From Acanthornis magna (lineage: Eukaryota; Chordata; Aves; Passeriformes; Acanthizidae), in contig JAWUZG010000001.1 of assembly GCA_036785705.1 (NCBI GenBank), forward strand, positions 7,874,001 through 7,938,000: DNA of 64,000 bases, written 5' to 3'. The translations under genes and the position numbers were made by a program. The notes beneath the pieces were generated by a model. That model saw nothing but the letters and a program-made list of their open reading frames with translations. It did no database searches and was not told the DNA's origin. Shown piece by piece: positions 47,701-60,715 of the stretch (position 1 is its first letter; the number at the start of each line of letters is the position of its first letter).

Positions 47701-50700
47701 ATGATAATTTTTATGTATTTTGTCATAAACACAATCAATTTTTTAACATCTAGTGTCTGATTTTATATTTATTCTCTTGTGTTTACAGTAAGTTATGAAG
47801 ATCCCTTTGACTTTTATAAATGAACTCATGTTTTTGCATGTAATTCAGTAAGTTTGATGCTGATATTGGTTCCTACCCAGTTAACATCTTCCAAAAGTCA
47901 TTACCCTCCTTTATCTTGCCACAAGTTTTTCCATTTGTGCTTTCAGCAAGGTGAAAGATCTTCCAGGTAGGGAATTTGTGCCTGCTGAGGTGGGTGTTTT
48001 GAGGATTGGTTAAGAGAAACAAATCTCCCAGGCGCAGTGCTGACCTTTGGGCTTGCAGAGGTGGAGCCTTGAATTGGTACACTAACAGGTTAGGAAAGCA
48101 GAGGTTTGAAAGGAAGGCTTTTATTTTTGGGATTCAGGTTCTCACAAGAGGTTGAAGGACTGAGACTCTTCCTTGCAGGCTGGCAGAGCCTGACCTGCAG
48201 CTTGAACTCCGCTCAGGGTGGATTGTTGTCACTGCTCTGTGTTTCATACCCCACGAAGCTGCTGGTGGGCAAGGAGGATAAACCGTATCACACTGATATT
48301 ACAGCCTGGTAACATAATCTAAAGTAGATTAATTATAATAAATAATCTAAGGGTGGATAGATAAAGAAAGATAAAGGTAGAAAGATAAACAAAACACAGC
48401 AGCTCTCCCTGTGGTGTGAGTGAGAGCAGAGGGGAGCTCTGGCATCAGCCAAAGAGCCACCAAGGGCAGCTCCAGGACCATCACATGGATGACTTGAAGA
48501 GCAAGCTGTCCTAAAAGCCTCCAGGCTTTGCTGTAGGAAGTGTCTGAATATAGGTGCTGGAAGAATACATGCTGTAAGTTCAGTTTCTAAGTGCACAGTG
48601 TGTGAAGCTTTCCTTGAAGCACTTATTCATAATTCCCGTGCAACTCAAGGGAAACATGGGGCCTCTGTTTCCATTGACACCCATTGGCCCATTACACAGT
48701 TTTTATTCTATATCTATATAAACTGTGCTGGAAATTTGGTCTCTAAAAGACTATTCTTCTTTCTCAAAAACGAGAAGCTTTTTGCAGTTTGTCAGTCCAT
48801 GATTTTGCTTGTGCTTAAAATCTAACAGTTTTCCATTCTGTATTACTACTTACTTTAGAGCAGACTGACTAGCATACACTGATGGCAGACATAGTTTTAA
48901 AAAGCTGAATTCTTCCTTCCTTTTCTGCTTAATTTTTTTTTAATTTTCCAGAAATCATCTGTCAGTCAATCACTAGAAATAAAATATTCTATCTGAAAAT
49001 ATTTTAGCCTGGAGATTTAAGAAGAAAACCAGAAACTAATGTTATGAATAAAGGATATGAATGAACTCTATTAGAATGAATTGAATCTAGGCCAAGACTC
49101 TGTCAAAGTGACTTGTAGGCAAGGCTTGGGATGTAAGTCCTGAGTTTTGAAGACTGTCCATTCCGTTAACTCACTGAAAATTCAGTAAAAAATAATGGAG
49201 TAATTTGAGGTGTGACAGTGGAAATTCTGTCCTTTGGCTTCTTGTTACATAATTAAAATGAAGAACTAGTGTCCAAGAGCAAGAGTTCTGTTGGTGTACC
49301 CGTGGTGCCTCAATACATGACCGTCAGTGCTGCAAAAATCTCATTTGAAGGACAACAGGTAACAGAGCAAAAACAATATCATGGCGAGCAGGAAAGGAGA
49401 AGATGGTGGGAGGAGGGAGGCGGCAGTACAAAGCAGGATAATCGAACATTTCAGAACATTGCTCAGTCATGAGCTCACAGCAGTGACCTTTCTCCTGTAC
49501 AGAGAATTAAAGGTTAAGCATCAGCCGTGCCTCAGCCAGCCTGGGCTTTCAGCGTGATGCAGTTGCTAAGCTCCCCACAATAGGCATCCAAACAGATGCA
49601 TTTGGAAAGCAATGTGAATCATCCTGGAGTAATGATAACTGAAGAGACATGAGGAATAAAACAAGCAGTCAAAACTCAGTGAGGCACTCTGAAATTTCAT
49701 TTGCGAAAGAAATGGGAAAAAAAACAAAAGTCCACCCTCAGGTCTCTAAAAATAGCCACAGAAAATGATCAGTTCAGATGCAGAGAAACACTCTGCTTCC
49801 TCAGGCCTGCACAAGAGGATGCCAGCTGACAAAGACAGCTCAGGTTGTGAGAGGACAGATGCATTTGACTCTGTACAAGAAGAATTTCATGGCTGCATTC
49901 GTAAGGACAGAAATGCTCATCACTCTGAAGCCATGCTCTCATTCGGCAGAGCTGGGTGGCACCACTTACAGTCCAGGGAAAAGAGACAATTTTTCTCTTT
50001 TCATTATGTTTTTTTATCCTCAAGCCCAGTCTGTGGGCTAAATCTACCATTAATATTTTGTAGGAGTTTTTTTTTCTGGTAAGACAAACTGGTCGACGAG
50101 AGACCTTGCTGATCATGAAAACAAAGTGCAGTTATCTCCCAGCAAGAGTTCAATCAGCTCAGAAACTCACAGCTGGCTTAAAAGGAGAGACATAGAAGCA
50201 GGAGGTAAAGTTCAGGGTACCAAAGAATTTTAAGACATGAATGGGATGGGATGAAACAAAAGAGATGAATGGATGAAACTGGGAGGTGTTCTGTTAATCA
50301 CAGCCAGAGCAGGACACCCTGCATGAGCCAAGGACTCCAGCTCAGGGCTGCACCTTCCTTGTGTGGTGTAGAATTCACTCCCTGGAAACACTGAAATTCA
50401 GGCCGTTCTTCAGTCAAGGGACCTTGGGATTAATTTGGTTTGGCCAGGTTTCTCCCAAATAGCTACAAAGGATGTAAATGGCAAGCAGGAAAAGTGATGT
50501 TTGTCTGTTTTCCTGTTCTCTCACATGGACTTTTGTGCTGAACAGGATTCACTAGGAGCTGTGGAAGTCTTACAGAAAAGCTGAAAAAAAATTAATGTCC
50601 TACAGAAGAAAGGGAGATGAATTCACAAGACTTGCCACCTTCCCCTCCAGAGAAGCTGGGTAGAGCCACAGCCTCCTAAGGTCTAACAAAAGAGAGGTAT

Positions 50701-52016
50701 GGAGGAAAGATTTTTAAAAGTAATTTAAAAGTAATTTGAAGTTGTATAATTCAAAATACATCTGTTTAAACCAATGTGTAACATCTGTGGTGAATATTTT
50801 CCTGAATTTTTCCAGTAGGACAACCCTAGTCAAGATGAAATTCCTGGGCACAAGAGTGTTTTTGGTACCTGAGAATATTCCCTTTTTTACTCTCATGATA
50901 AAAGAACAATGCAGTCTCATCAAACTGTGGCAAATTTACTTTATCAGCAGCTCATTGGGAAAGGAGTAGAGCAGAAAAGTTTAAAAAAAATTAAATAGAA
51001 GATTTACGGTCAGTTTTGCGGTCCAGATCACCTAGTATTTCTCTTAAAAAGGTTTCAGTACTGCACTCAAGTAGTGACATCCATGGAAGTGGCATTATCA
51101 CTTTCTTAGCTAAATATGCCAGTATAATAAGAATTTTTCAAATTAAAGTGGGAGGATCAGAATAAAAAATGAGTTTCAATGTCAGACATGCATTTTTAGG
51201 GCTGTGCAGCAGGGTGGTGACATTCAGCAGTATTCTCTGAGGACATGGACTTCAGAGAAAACTGAGAGCATTGAAATGCGTTTGAAGGATGCAAACATCA
51301 GAACTATTTGTTTGTTTACCAAAGTCGGAGGATTTCATCTAACAATTCTTGCAGGGGGTGTCTCATCCTGAAGGCATGAGAAAGGACATCAGAGCTGCAG
51401 CTCTAAATATAAAATACACATGCAGATTGAGCCTTCCTGCTCGCTCATCCAAAAAGCATTTAACAGCTTAGTATCTCCACTGGGAAACCCCTAACTTGAA
51501 AAAGGTAGAAAAATATGGCAGTCGGAAATGCAAGATCAATGGATTTAAGTTCTAAGACAAATCCGACCTTTTGGTCATATTCTGAGCCTCTTGGAGAATT
51601 AAAAAAAATTGGAAGGGTGGTGCCTATCTCATCAGGTTAAGGGGATGCTTCAGCTTCACCCAGAATCTGATCCTACTTCCCACTGTCCGGTTTGGCAGGG
51701 CCACTGGCGATGGGCCCAGCAGAGAGCACAGTGTCACTTGGAACCGAAACCCATGGGGTTGTGTCCTGCTATTCAACACCTTCCCACAGCCTGAAGCCTG
51801 GTCTGTCCCTAACTAACCCAAAAAGCCACAAATGTAACATTTTACAGTGGCATAAATGGCTACCAGAGATCAGAGCCAAAGCAGAACAAATTTTTAGTGA
51901 TAACAGACATCATCAGGTGATAAATGCTGAGAATTACTGATAGATTTGGCTTGAGGGCACATCCCTATTGAACTGTACTGGGGTGTTCCACGTGCAAATC
52001 ATCCAGGTTTTCAGGA

Positions 52017-52153
52017 CATAGAATTGTAGGATCACAGGATGGTTTGGGCTGGAAGGAAGACTCAAGGTAGTTTAGTTTCAACTCCCCTGCCATGGGCAGG
52101 GACAGCTTCCTCCAGACCAGGCTGCTCAAAGCCCCGTCCAGCCTGGCATCGAC
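52017..52153 (-). mobile_element. CR1 LINE 3'-end fragment
   Basis: catagaattgtaggatcaca, ggtttgggctggaaggaaga and caggctgctcaaagccccgt are reverse-complement CR1 3' UTR strings. The copy is about 137 bp and 5'-truncated. Confidence 0.92.
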
Positions 52154-53461
52154 AATGAGATGAAATTCAAATCAAAGTCATACAATGGCCAAGAACTTTA
52201 TGCTATTTAGGGTCATTCCAGCTACACCTAAATTTTGAATGGTTAATATTTATTTTTTTAAATTTTGATTGGTTTGGTTGTTTGCTTTAAACTCGTTGGA
52301 GGGGAAGAACAGACAAACAATGAACAGAGAGCTCTCTATTTGTCTGTATGAACAGACTGATCTGGCTAAAAATTAACCTGATTGCAAGTAAAAGGCAATA
52401 TCCTGACTGCAGGAACCGTAGTACTGCGATAATGAATTGGGAGTGTACAGAATCTGTGGCCAACCTCTACATGAAACTGACCTGAATTTCACATGGATTA
52501 AGTGAAAGGGCAACTAAACCTCCAGGTTATCTGCTTCCATCTCCACACAGCCTGACAGGAGAAGCTTGTGCTTTCTCTTCATTAAGCTCCAGGTGTTATC
52601 CTCCACTGCCACGACTAACAAGCAGGAATAGGTTTATTTATGATCATTCATATGGTCTGACAGATCCTATCAGCAAAGAGATGCATCTGTGCCTGCTTTA
52701 AACTCTGAGTCCACTCTGTGACTGACATAATTCTCTAAACCAAGGCCAACTTTGCACACAACCTTCCAAACATCATGGACCTGGAATAGCAAAACAAAAG
52801 GGTTGAAACCAGCTCAGCTTTTCAGATTAAGAAATATATACATATTTCAATATGTTCTGTCTGACAAAAAAGAAAAATTAAGATTGAACAGCAGGTCCAA
52901 ATAAATAAAAATCTCACTCTGAAAATCATCTTTGCATTCACGACCTCTTAATTTTCAAGTGTACAAGGGAGAGGCAAGTGATGCTCAGAACTGGTGTTAC
53001 ACTTCCTGAACCACATTCACCCAACAGGAAGAGATCCCTTCTCCCTGAGAGAGACCCCCTTGCCCCAAGCCCTAGAAATGACAAAGTGGTGTAGAATAAC
53101 ATCCAGGTCATAGCCATGAGCCCTCCTAACTACTGCAAAAATTAATCCTGTCCTGGCTGGAGCCAGGAGAGTGCCTTGTTTTAAAATCAATATACAGCAG
53201 TTGGGTTTATACTTTGCCATGCTTGTGGTATTTGTTTGCTGGGGTTGAGTTACTTAGTGCTTCTCATTCTTTCCTTGATGCCATCATGTAAATGACCCTT
53301 GACAAGCCACACTAAAAATGAGACATAAAATCATAAAAATAATGAAAGCTGGATGGTTTTTATTTTGTAGTAGAGGATGGTTGGTTGTTGGGAGTCGACA
53401 GCTTCCTTAAGAAAGAAACACGAGTGGAGTGTAAAGGCAGCAGATCCTGCAGAGCAGCATC
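52154..53461. other. Intergenic, nothing recognised
   Basis: No gene or repeat was recognised between the two CR1 fragments. Confidence 0.55.
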
Positions 53462-53520
53462 TTGAGGAGGACTCGATGATCCTTTTGGATCCCTTCCAGC
53501 TCAGGATATTCTGTGATCTG
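53462..53520 (+). mobile_element. Short CR1 3' end, opposite orientation
   Basis: actcgatgatccttttggat followed by cccttccagctcaggatatt and ctgtgat is the CR1 3' end read in the forward direction. It is the only CR1 piece on the + strand in the window. Confidence 0.85.
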
Positions 53521-56500
53521 CTCTGAAGTGGAGTAGGAGAGCTCCATCTCAGCCTCATGTGCCGCTGTGAACTCCACATTGGTCTCCATAACTCCTCCAT
53601 CTTCAAAACCCTTCTGTTCACACCACGGACTCTCAGCTCCCAATGCAGATATGGTGAGCCAAGCACAAACCCTCAGCGTGTTCAGTGTCCAGCAGCACTC
53701 ACAGCATTTCTAGGGAAAGAAAACCTGAAACACCATCCCTGTTTGCTGGGCCAAAGACACCATCCCCATGGCAGTGCTCCTAGTTGCTTGTTAATATTGG
53801 AAGCTGAAGAAGGTTTCTGGAGCCAAATGTATTTTGAGGGCATTTAGGCTCTTATTCATTTCCAATTTCAGAATAAAAGAAAGACGATTGCTGTAGCAAT
53901 TAATTAAGTTGATTATATATAAAATTTCTCATCAGATTATTTTGAAGCAAATATAACAGTTCTTAAGAGTCTGATTTATAAATAAAAGGTACAATATCTA
54001 GTCCAGAGACCTTATTTTATTTTACATTAATACTAAAACCAAAATTTAGATCTTTAACATAGTAATTTCCCTTATATTCCATTTAATCCCAAGCACTTTT
54101 AAATTACCATGGAAAAAAATCATTCATTTCCGTTTTACTTCCCAACAACCATCTGACACACAGGGTGAAAGGAACTTCTCAATAATTACCAAATAATTTA
54201 TGACCAAATAAATTTGTAGACAGCACTAATTGAATAACCAGCCAAGAGGTGACAGTACAAAAAGATTTGTGGAAGTAACCTCATACCTGAGAGTAGTCAA
54301 TGAGAGTAGTCAATATTAAATTAAATATCTCTCTCTGGTGGAAACCAACTAAAAGCCTAAACAAAGGATTTATTAAATCATTTGTCAGTAAACCCAGCAT
54401 TTTCTCAATACACTAGAATTACTGGAAAGTTCATCCAGCCAAATATGAAAGGGCTCAAAGGACTCCTCTCTTGGAAAGGCTACAACCCTCCTCCTTTTGC
54501 AGGTACAAGGCCTAAGAATTAGGTTTTCTATGATTCCTTCTGCTGTCTCAGTCTTACAAATGCTTATAAATTACAGCAAAAATACTGTTGAAATGACTGC
54601 AGGATTTATCACCAGCACAATAGCAGTATTTGTCATTACAAGAAGACAGATATATACATTCCCAAATTGTGATCAGCTTGGGAATAGGAGCAGTATGACA
54701 CAGCTCCCACTGCAGTGACTGGCAACAGCTTCAGTATCTAACTGCATGGGGGAAAATAAGCTGTCTGATGAGCTGATGTAGTATTTGACAGCATTTCCAC
54801 TTTTAGGTTGTAACAAAGCATAACTGTCAATAAAGCCCAAGGACAAAGTGATCTTGCTGTATAACTCTTACTGATCTTGGCAGGAGTTGTGCCAGCTTAT
54901 AGTAACCTTCGGGTTGGGGCAAACTGTGCGTTTCCAGATTTCTCCCTTCATTGCATATTTCATTATCTCAGCATATTCATTAATGCTATAATTTTTATTG
55001 AGAGCTATTACGCTATAATAGATCCAGCAGACAATTGATTTGAGTGAATGGGCTTGTACATGTGATGGGTTTTAGGTCTGCCCCTGGAACAAACAGGCAC
55101 CTTCTAGACATACCCTTGATGGAAGCCCTGTCATTTTTTTTGGCAATTCCAGAAAGTGCCTTGAAGTGAGAGGGTCAGCTTGTGCACAGCGCTATTTGAA
55201 ACTTTCTTTCTCTCACGTACTTTGTGAGGGTTGGATAGCCACAGGGTCACAGAGTGGGAGTGTGAAGTGCTGAAAGCACTTGGAGTCCCTGAAGAAAGCA
55301 GAGGGCATGGCTTGAGAGAGGAATTGCTGCTGTGGATGGTGCAGCTCGAGCCTGACCCCTCAAAGGGCAAGAGCCTGTGGAGGAATCACCATTTCCTTGT
55401 CAATCTGAAACTCATATATTGCACCATGACCTAAAGCCAACTGAAAATAGACTTTAAAGTGAGCCTTGTTTTGAAATGTAAGGGCATATCATACAATTTT
55501 AACCAAATTTCCTTTGTTTCATATATAAACAACAGCTGTTAAACAAACAGAGCCTTCTAAGAATGATTTGCTTCCAAGTCTCTCAGTTTAGAATTAATCT
55601 TTCTGGGAAACAGTTATAATGTCACAGCCAATGCATTTTTGCCCCATGATACTTATTTTGCAAAATGAAAACCAACAGTTACAGCTTTAAGAGGCAATGA
55701 GCACAGCAACTACTTAACAATTTGTTCTTGGCAGGATCTGACCATGTCCCAATACCCTACAGATTAATGTTTTTATAATGGAAAAATGCAGCATTCAGCA
55801 GGAAAAGAGATTATTGCTGGCTGGAGCGCAAAGCAGAACATTGCTTCCTCTGTTCACTTCTAGCACAGTATCTCTCCTCAAAGCTCGGCTATCCCACCTC
55901 TTCCAGAAACCTGCATGGCAGGCACCCCTTCAAACACCAGATATCCCAGCTGCTGTCTGGGAAAACGCTTTGTGGGAGGGATTTTGCACAGTTTTCCTTG
56001 CAAACCACGTTACAGGCTCCCTGTTCAGGACAAAGCAGGATGTGCATCTCTGCCTTCTATCAGCTCAGCTCACTGAACCATTACTCCAGGACTTTGACCC
56101 TCCCCACGTGCTGGATATCAGAGACAAAGCAAGCATGTATGAGTAAGGTTTTCACCCTCTGCCAAGTTTGGTGGTGTGTCTTTTCTCCATGGGAAGAATG
56201 AGAGCAATTCACAGAGCAGACAAATGCAGGGACTCAATAAAGCAAGCCCTGGGTCTGGTCCCTCATGTCTGTACAGCCTGACAGTGGCTGTCAGTGGCTT
56301 TTCCATCCCTCCTCCCCAGCTGGCCTGATGCAGATCCCACTGCAGGACAGGAGGAAGAGCAGAAAGGGGGAGAGGCTGTCTGCACTGGAGCACAAGGCAC
56401 CAGGGAGAGGCTCCTCAGCTCTGCCCTGCCCCAGGGCACAGCAGCCTGGGGAACACAGGCAGACCTCTCATGGTTTTTGCAGATTGCCTTGATCCAGGGT

Positions 56501-59500
56501 CGTGGTGTGGGAAACATTATTCAAGAGAGTACGCAATAAAACAGTAGGTTTAAAATTTAAAAAGAAGAAGAATAAAAGTATCTAATTCCAAATATACTAC
56601 TATACAGCATCACCTTCCGCTGCAGTGCTGCCCCAGCAGAAAACGTTGAGCCTATGCTTCCCTTTGGGGAAATTAAATCAATTTATTCATCAATATGCAG
56701 CAGGATTTTTGTCACAGGTTAAGAATCTGTTACAAATTTCTCATTAGCTTATATTTATACTGAGACAAAGAGGAAAACATCCTTTTCCAGCTGTACATTC
56801 AACTACCTAATATGGAAAGCAAAGACATTTTAATGTATTTCTAGATTTATGTACATTTTTGTACATTTTAAACTTCATCCAGAGTGACATTACCAGGACC
56901 CTGCTACTTCAGCCCACCCTAGACTGACACAGCACAGGCCAGTAACCTGTGCAATGAAAACGTTGCTTTTGTGGAGATGAATGAAAGCAGTGTCAGCCCT
57001 TTGCCGATGAGACAATCAAAGAGGCATTTTGAGGCAAAGTTATGTAGGTGGATAAAGTGTCAAGTAGGGAACACACAGAAAGATCTGGAAGTGTTTGGAT
57101 CAGGACAGACTGACTTTATCTACAGGACAGGGTAGGGTAATTACAGCCAAGGTTTTAAATCTGCTCACAGCAAGGAGGGCATTTGCTGCTGGCTGCAGGA
57201 AAGTTAAACAGGACCTTGGACATAGCCATGGTAAAAGTGACAAGGGACAGGTGCCCATTACACAGACAGAGACATGCCACATCAGTATCAAAACTGCCTC
57301 CTTTTTCAAGCTGTGGAGGTGTCTGTGCTTAATATGCTTGATATTGATAAAATGGTTATTGTAAATACACACCAGCAGTGCATACAGGGATGATATCAGG
57401 AATAAAACCCATCAAGAGTACAGACAAGGTTAGTTAACCTGGAAGGCTGTTGACCTCTCAGAGTGAGAAATAGCTGACAGTATCTTTAAAAGTGGGTGTT
57501 TTTTTTATATTAAACATGAGCGCAGCAGTACCAAAACTACGTTGAATGGGAATAAGCCACACTTTAAAAGCAGCAGCACTATCACACTTTCAAAAGAGAT
57601 TTATGTGCCTATGCAGTGCACAAAAGGACTGTTACAGCATGGCAAGGCTGGATTTTCACAGCCTCCAGGCTGCAGTCCACGCTGCAGCTCACGTCCACCA
57701 TTCAACAGCAAGAAATATCTGGAGGAAATAGTAATGAAGAAAAGGGCTCTGGTTGCCCTTAGACCCTCCAGGAAATGTGCTTGGGAGCAGTGTTTGCAAT
57801 GAAGGTCTCAATAGATTGTGCACGATGTGCTTAATGAAAGCTCTACTGGTCCATGCCAGAGTGGCAGCAATGCCTCCTCTTATTCCATTTTGATGAAGTC
57901 ATTTCCTATGAAAGATGTCAGCAGAGCATAATTCTGCATAGCAGAATGGTGTCTTTTCTGGGGACACCTACATCTTCCTTGATTTCTGATGTTTTCCACT
58001 TCTAGGACTGCCAGAAACTCACTAAAATACTTAATTACAGGGTTTTTCATTTTTCTGGTTCTACGGAGATATTAAAAACCTCACAGCCCTTACAAAGGGT
58101 AAGGGAAGATCTGTGCATATCTGTGGCAATGCCTCTTAAATCAGTGAAGTTGACCTGTGATCCTTTTGTTTTATAGTATTACCAGATAAAAACCCTTGGC
58201 TAAACATAATGAGTCACTTTCTTGTTTCTAGAAATACAAGACTTCACTGACTCAGGAAAAAAATCATAAAGAATCCTGTTTTACAGCAAAAACTTTAATG
58301 CTTATTTAATAAGCAAATTTATTGCAGTTTGTGGTTTTCATTTCCTCACAAAAACCACCAGCAGAACAGATCTTCTCAATCAAATGCATTATTGGCCCTG
58401 CTCCACCTTCCCATTAACAGTGACTCATAAGCCAGCACTGAAAAAATAAACCTGATTTACTTTAAATAGAAAGAGAACAGAAAATAAAGGCAGCTGAAAT
58501 ATTTCAGGTGCTGAAAAAGAAGGCTGAGGAGCTGAATTTTAATATTGAGTAAGTGATCTGGAGCACAGCTAGTGCATCTGCCTAAATACCGTGGTGCTTG
58601 CTGTGCAAAGGCTTTCTGCTTTGGGCTTAATGCATGTGACACTTTGCTGATGGGCCCTCCTAGGTCTCTAATGCTGAGCTTTGGATTTAATGCTCCAAAC
58701 AGTTGGAAGAAAAATGCCTTCACCTATGAGTGTTAGTTATAAGGCTCTTAGAAGTGAATTGATTACAATCTCCCATTATTCATCATCTAAGGCATTACAC
58801 CTGCAGCTCTAACTGAAGTATTTATGACTCTATCCAGCAGAGAGCTGTCTGTGCCAAACTCCAGGCAAGGCTGATCGTACCAAAAAGTAGGAATGTAATG
58901 GACTATAAAACTACCTGCAGCAGACAGCTGCCAACTTCTCCATGAGCTGAGGACAAACAGAGCCAGCAGGACAGCAAAGCCCAGCATGTGCAGAGGGAGG
59001 AGGAGACAGTTCCAGGGTGCTGACTGGGAAAGGCTCTGGCCAGACACACTCCTTTCCCTACCAGCAGGGCAGAAGCTGTGCAGAAAGCAGCCAGGGTGTG
59101 AGGAAAAGGTGAAAACAAGTTTATTCAATATGGATACAGCACGCTACACGCAGAAAAACAACCTTATGTTTATGAATATTGAAGAGGCACCAGCAACAAA
59201 CCCCTCTGAGGTGCTGAGTGTATCAGCTTGGCCGTGGCACTGGCAGGAAATTTGATCAACAGCCTTTTTACATGGAGGAGAACAGACAATGCACTGCTCC
59301 TGTTTAAAGTGTAAATGCATTGCGGGAGATTTCCTCTCCCATTTGCTCTGTGGACACCGCTACAGGCACTGAAGGTGCCAGAGCAGCCACCATACAGAAA
59401 CAGGAGAGAAATGAATCTTCCTGAGCCTCTTAACGAACATATGCTTGGACAGACAGGCTTCACTCAGGGCTTTGAAGCCCTAAACTGAACATCCAAATCA

Positions 59501-60179
59501 AAGAGAGCCAGCACAGACGGAGGAGCAGAAGGTTATTGGCTCAGACAGCAGTGCTGACAAGCAGGGAGCTCAGCGCTGCGGCTGCTGCCCTTTCGGAGAG
59601 CCTTTTATCAAAACACGGCAAATGGGATTCGCCCAGCGCAGGCAGCGCAGGTGTGCGCTAGCAGGGATATGCTTTTGGGATTAGCTGTTAACATGGCATT
59701 TTCCACTTCCAGTGAGACCCAACACATGCAGGAAGCAGAAAGACAGCACCTCTTGCATCCTGAGAAGCTTTAGCAAAGCCTGCTGAAGTCGACTGAAGGG
59801 AATGAAGGAGCAAGGTGCCTCCATGACCTCCCCTATCCAACAAACTTCAACTTGCATTGAAGAGCAGAGCTAGCAACGCATTCACAATTTCAACACAGAT
59901 CGAACCAAAGGGAATTTCTGGGGTTTTCTGGTTCTTATCTTTTATCTTACAAGATAATGGGGAGGTTTGCCTGAGTACTATTGGCCAACACTTTGTTGAC
60001 TCAAAAAGGGGCAAGCGCAAACCTGAGACAGAAAAATTATCAAAATATGATGGGAAAGGACATAAATGTAGCAGATAAAAGAGAGAATAATCATGTCCTA
60101 ATTTTAAGTTACCACATCCACAACCCCTTCCTTCCTTCCAGAGCAATGTGACTATATCATGAATTTGCAGTTATAGAAG
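53521..60179. other. Intergenic, nothing recognised
   Basis: A 13-bp duplication (gagagtagtcaat) lies near 54290-54317, and a small CpG cluster lies at 59573-59657. The 122-codon + strand frame at 55778-56146 and the 113-codon - strand frame at 58787-59128 have no motif I recognise. Confidence 0.6.
59573..59657. promoter_or_regulatory. Small CpG cluster in CpG-poor DNA
   Basis: Eight CpG dinucleotides occur within about 85 bases, far denser than the surrounding intergenic sequence. No TATA box or gene is attached, so a regulatory role is only a possibility. Confidence 0.25.
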
Positions 60180-60715
60180 TCCTGGGCAGCCTGTTCCAGT
60201 GCCTCACCACCCTCGCAGGGCAGAATTTCTTTGTAATATCTAATCTAAATCGACCCCTGTTTAGTTTGAAGCCATTTCTCTTTGTCTTGTCACTACATGC
60301 TCTTGTAAAAGTCCCTCTCTATTTTTCCCGAAGTCTCTTTAGGTACTGGAAGGTCCTCTAAAGTCTCCCCAGAGTCTCCTCAAGGCTGAACAATCCCAAT
60401 TCTTTCAGCCTGTCATCATAGGAGAGGTGCTCCAGTCCTGTGATATCTTTGTGGCCTCCTCTGAACTCAGTTCCACAGGTTCACATCGTCCTTTTGCTGA
60501 GGTCCCAGAGGTGTGTGCAGAACTCCAGGTGCTTTCCCCAGAGCAGAGCAGAGCAGAGCAGAGGGGCAGAATCCCCTCCCTGCTGCTGCCCGCACTGCCC
60601 AAGACACGTTTGGCTTTCTGGGCTGCAAGTGCACCTTGCTGGGTCTTGTTGATCTTCTATTCAACCAACCCCTCCAAGCTTTTCTCCTCAGGGCTGCTCT
60701 CACTGTCACAGACTG
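60180..60715 (-). mobile_element. CR1 LINE fragment, ~535 bp, lacking the extreme 3' end
   Basis: It reads cctgggcagcctgttccagt, gtttagtttgaagccatttc, tttcagcctgtcatcatagg and gtgctccagtcctgtgatat, all reverse-complement CR1 strings, and continues to about 60715. The terminal ~90 bp of the 3' UTR present in the 30091 copy is missing. A short GAGCA expansion lies at about 60540-60560. Confidence 0.93.

Larger units (their letters stand above)
42177..52016. other. Intergenic, nothing recognised apart from repeats
   Basis: It contains the poly-T/poly-A pair at 44683-44769, an ancient-repeat candidate at 43006-43100, and a degenerate GATA-rich stretch near 48350-48400. Short open frames show no known motifs. 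Confidence 0.6.
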
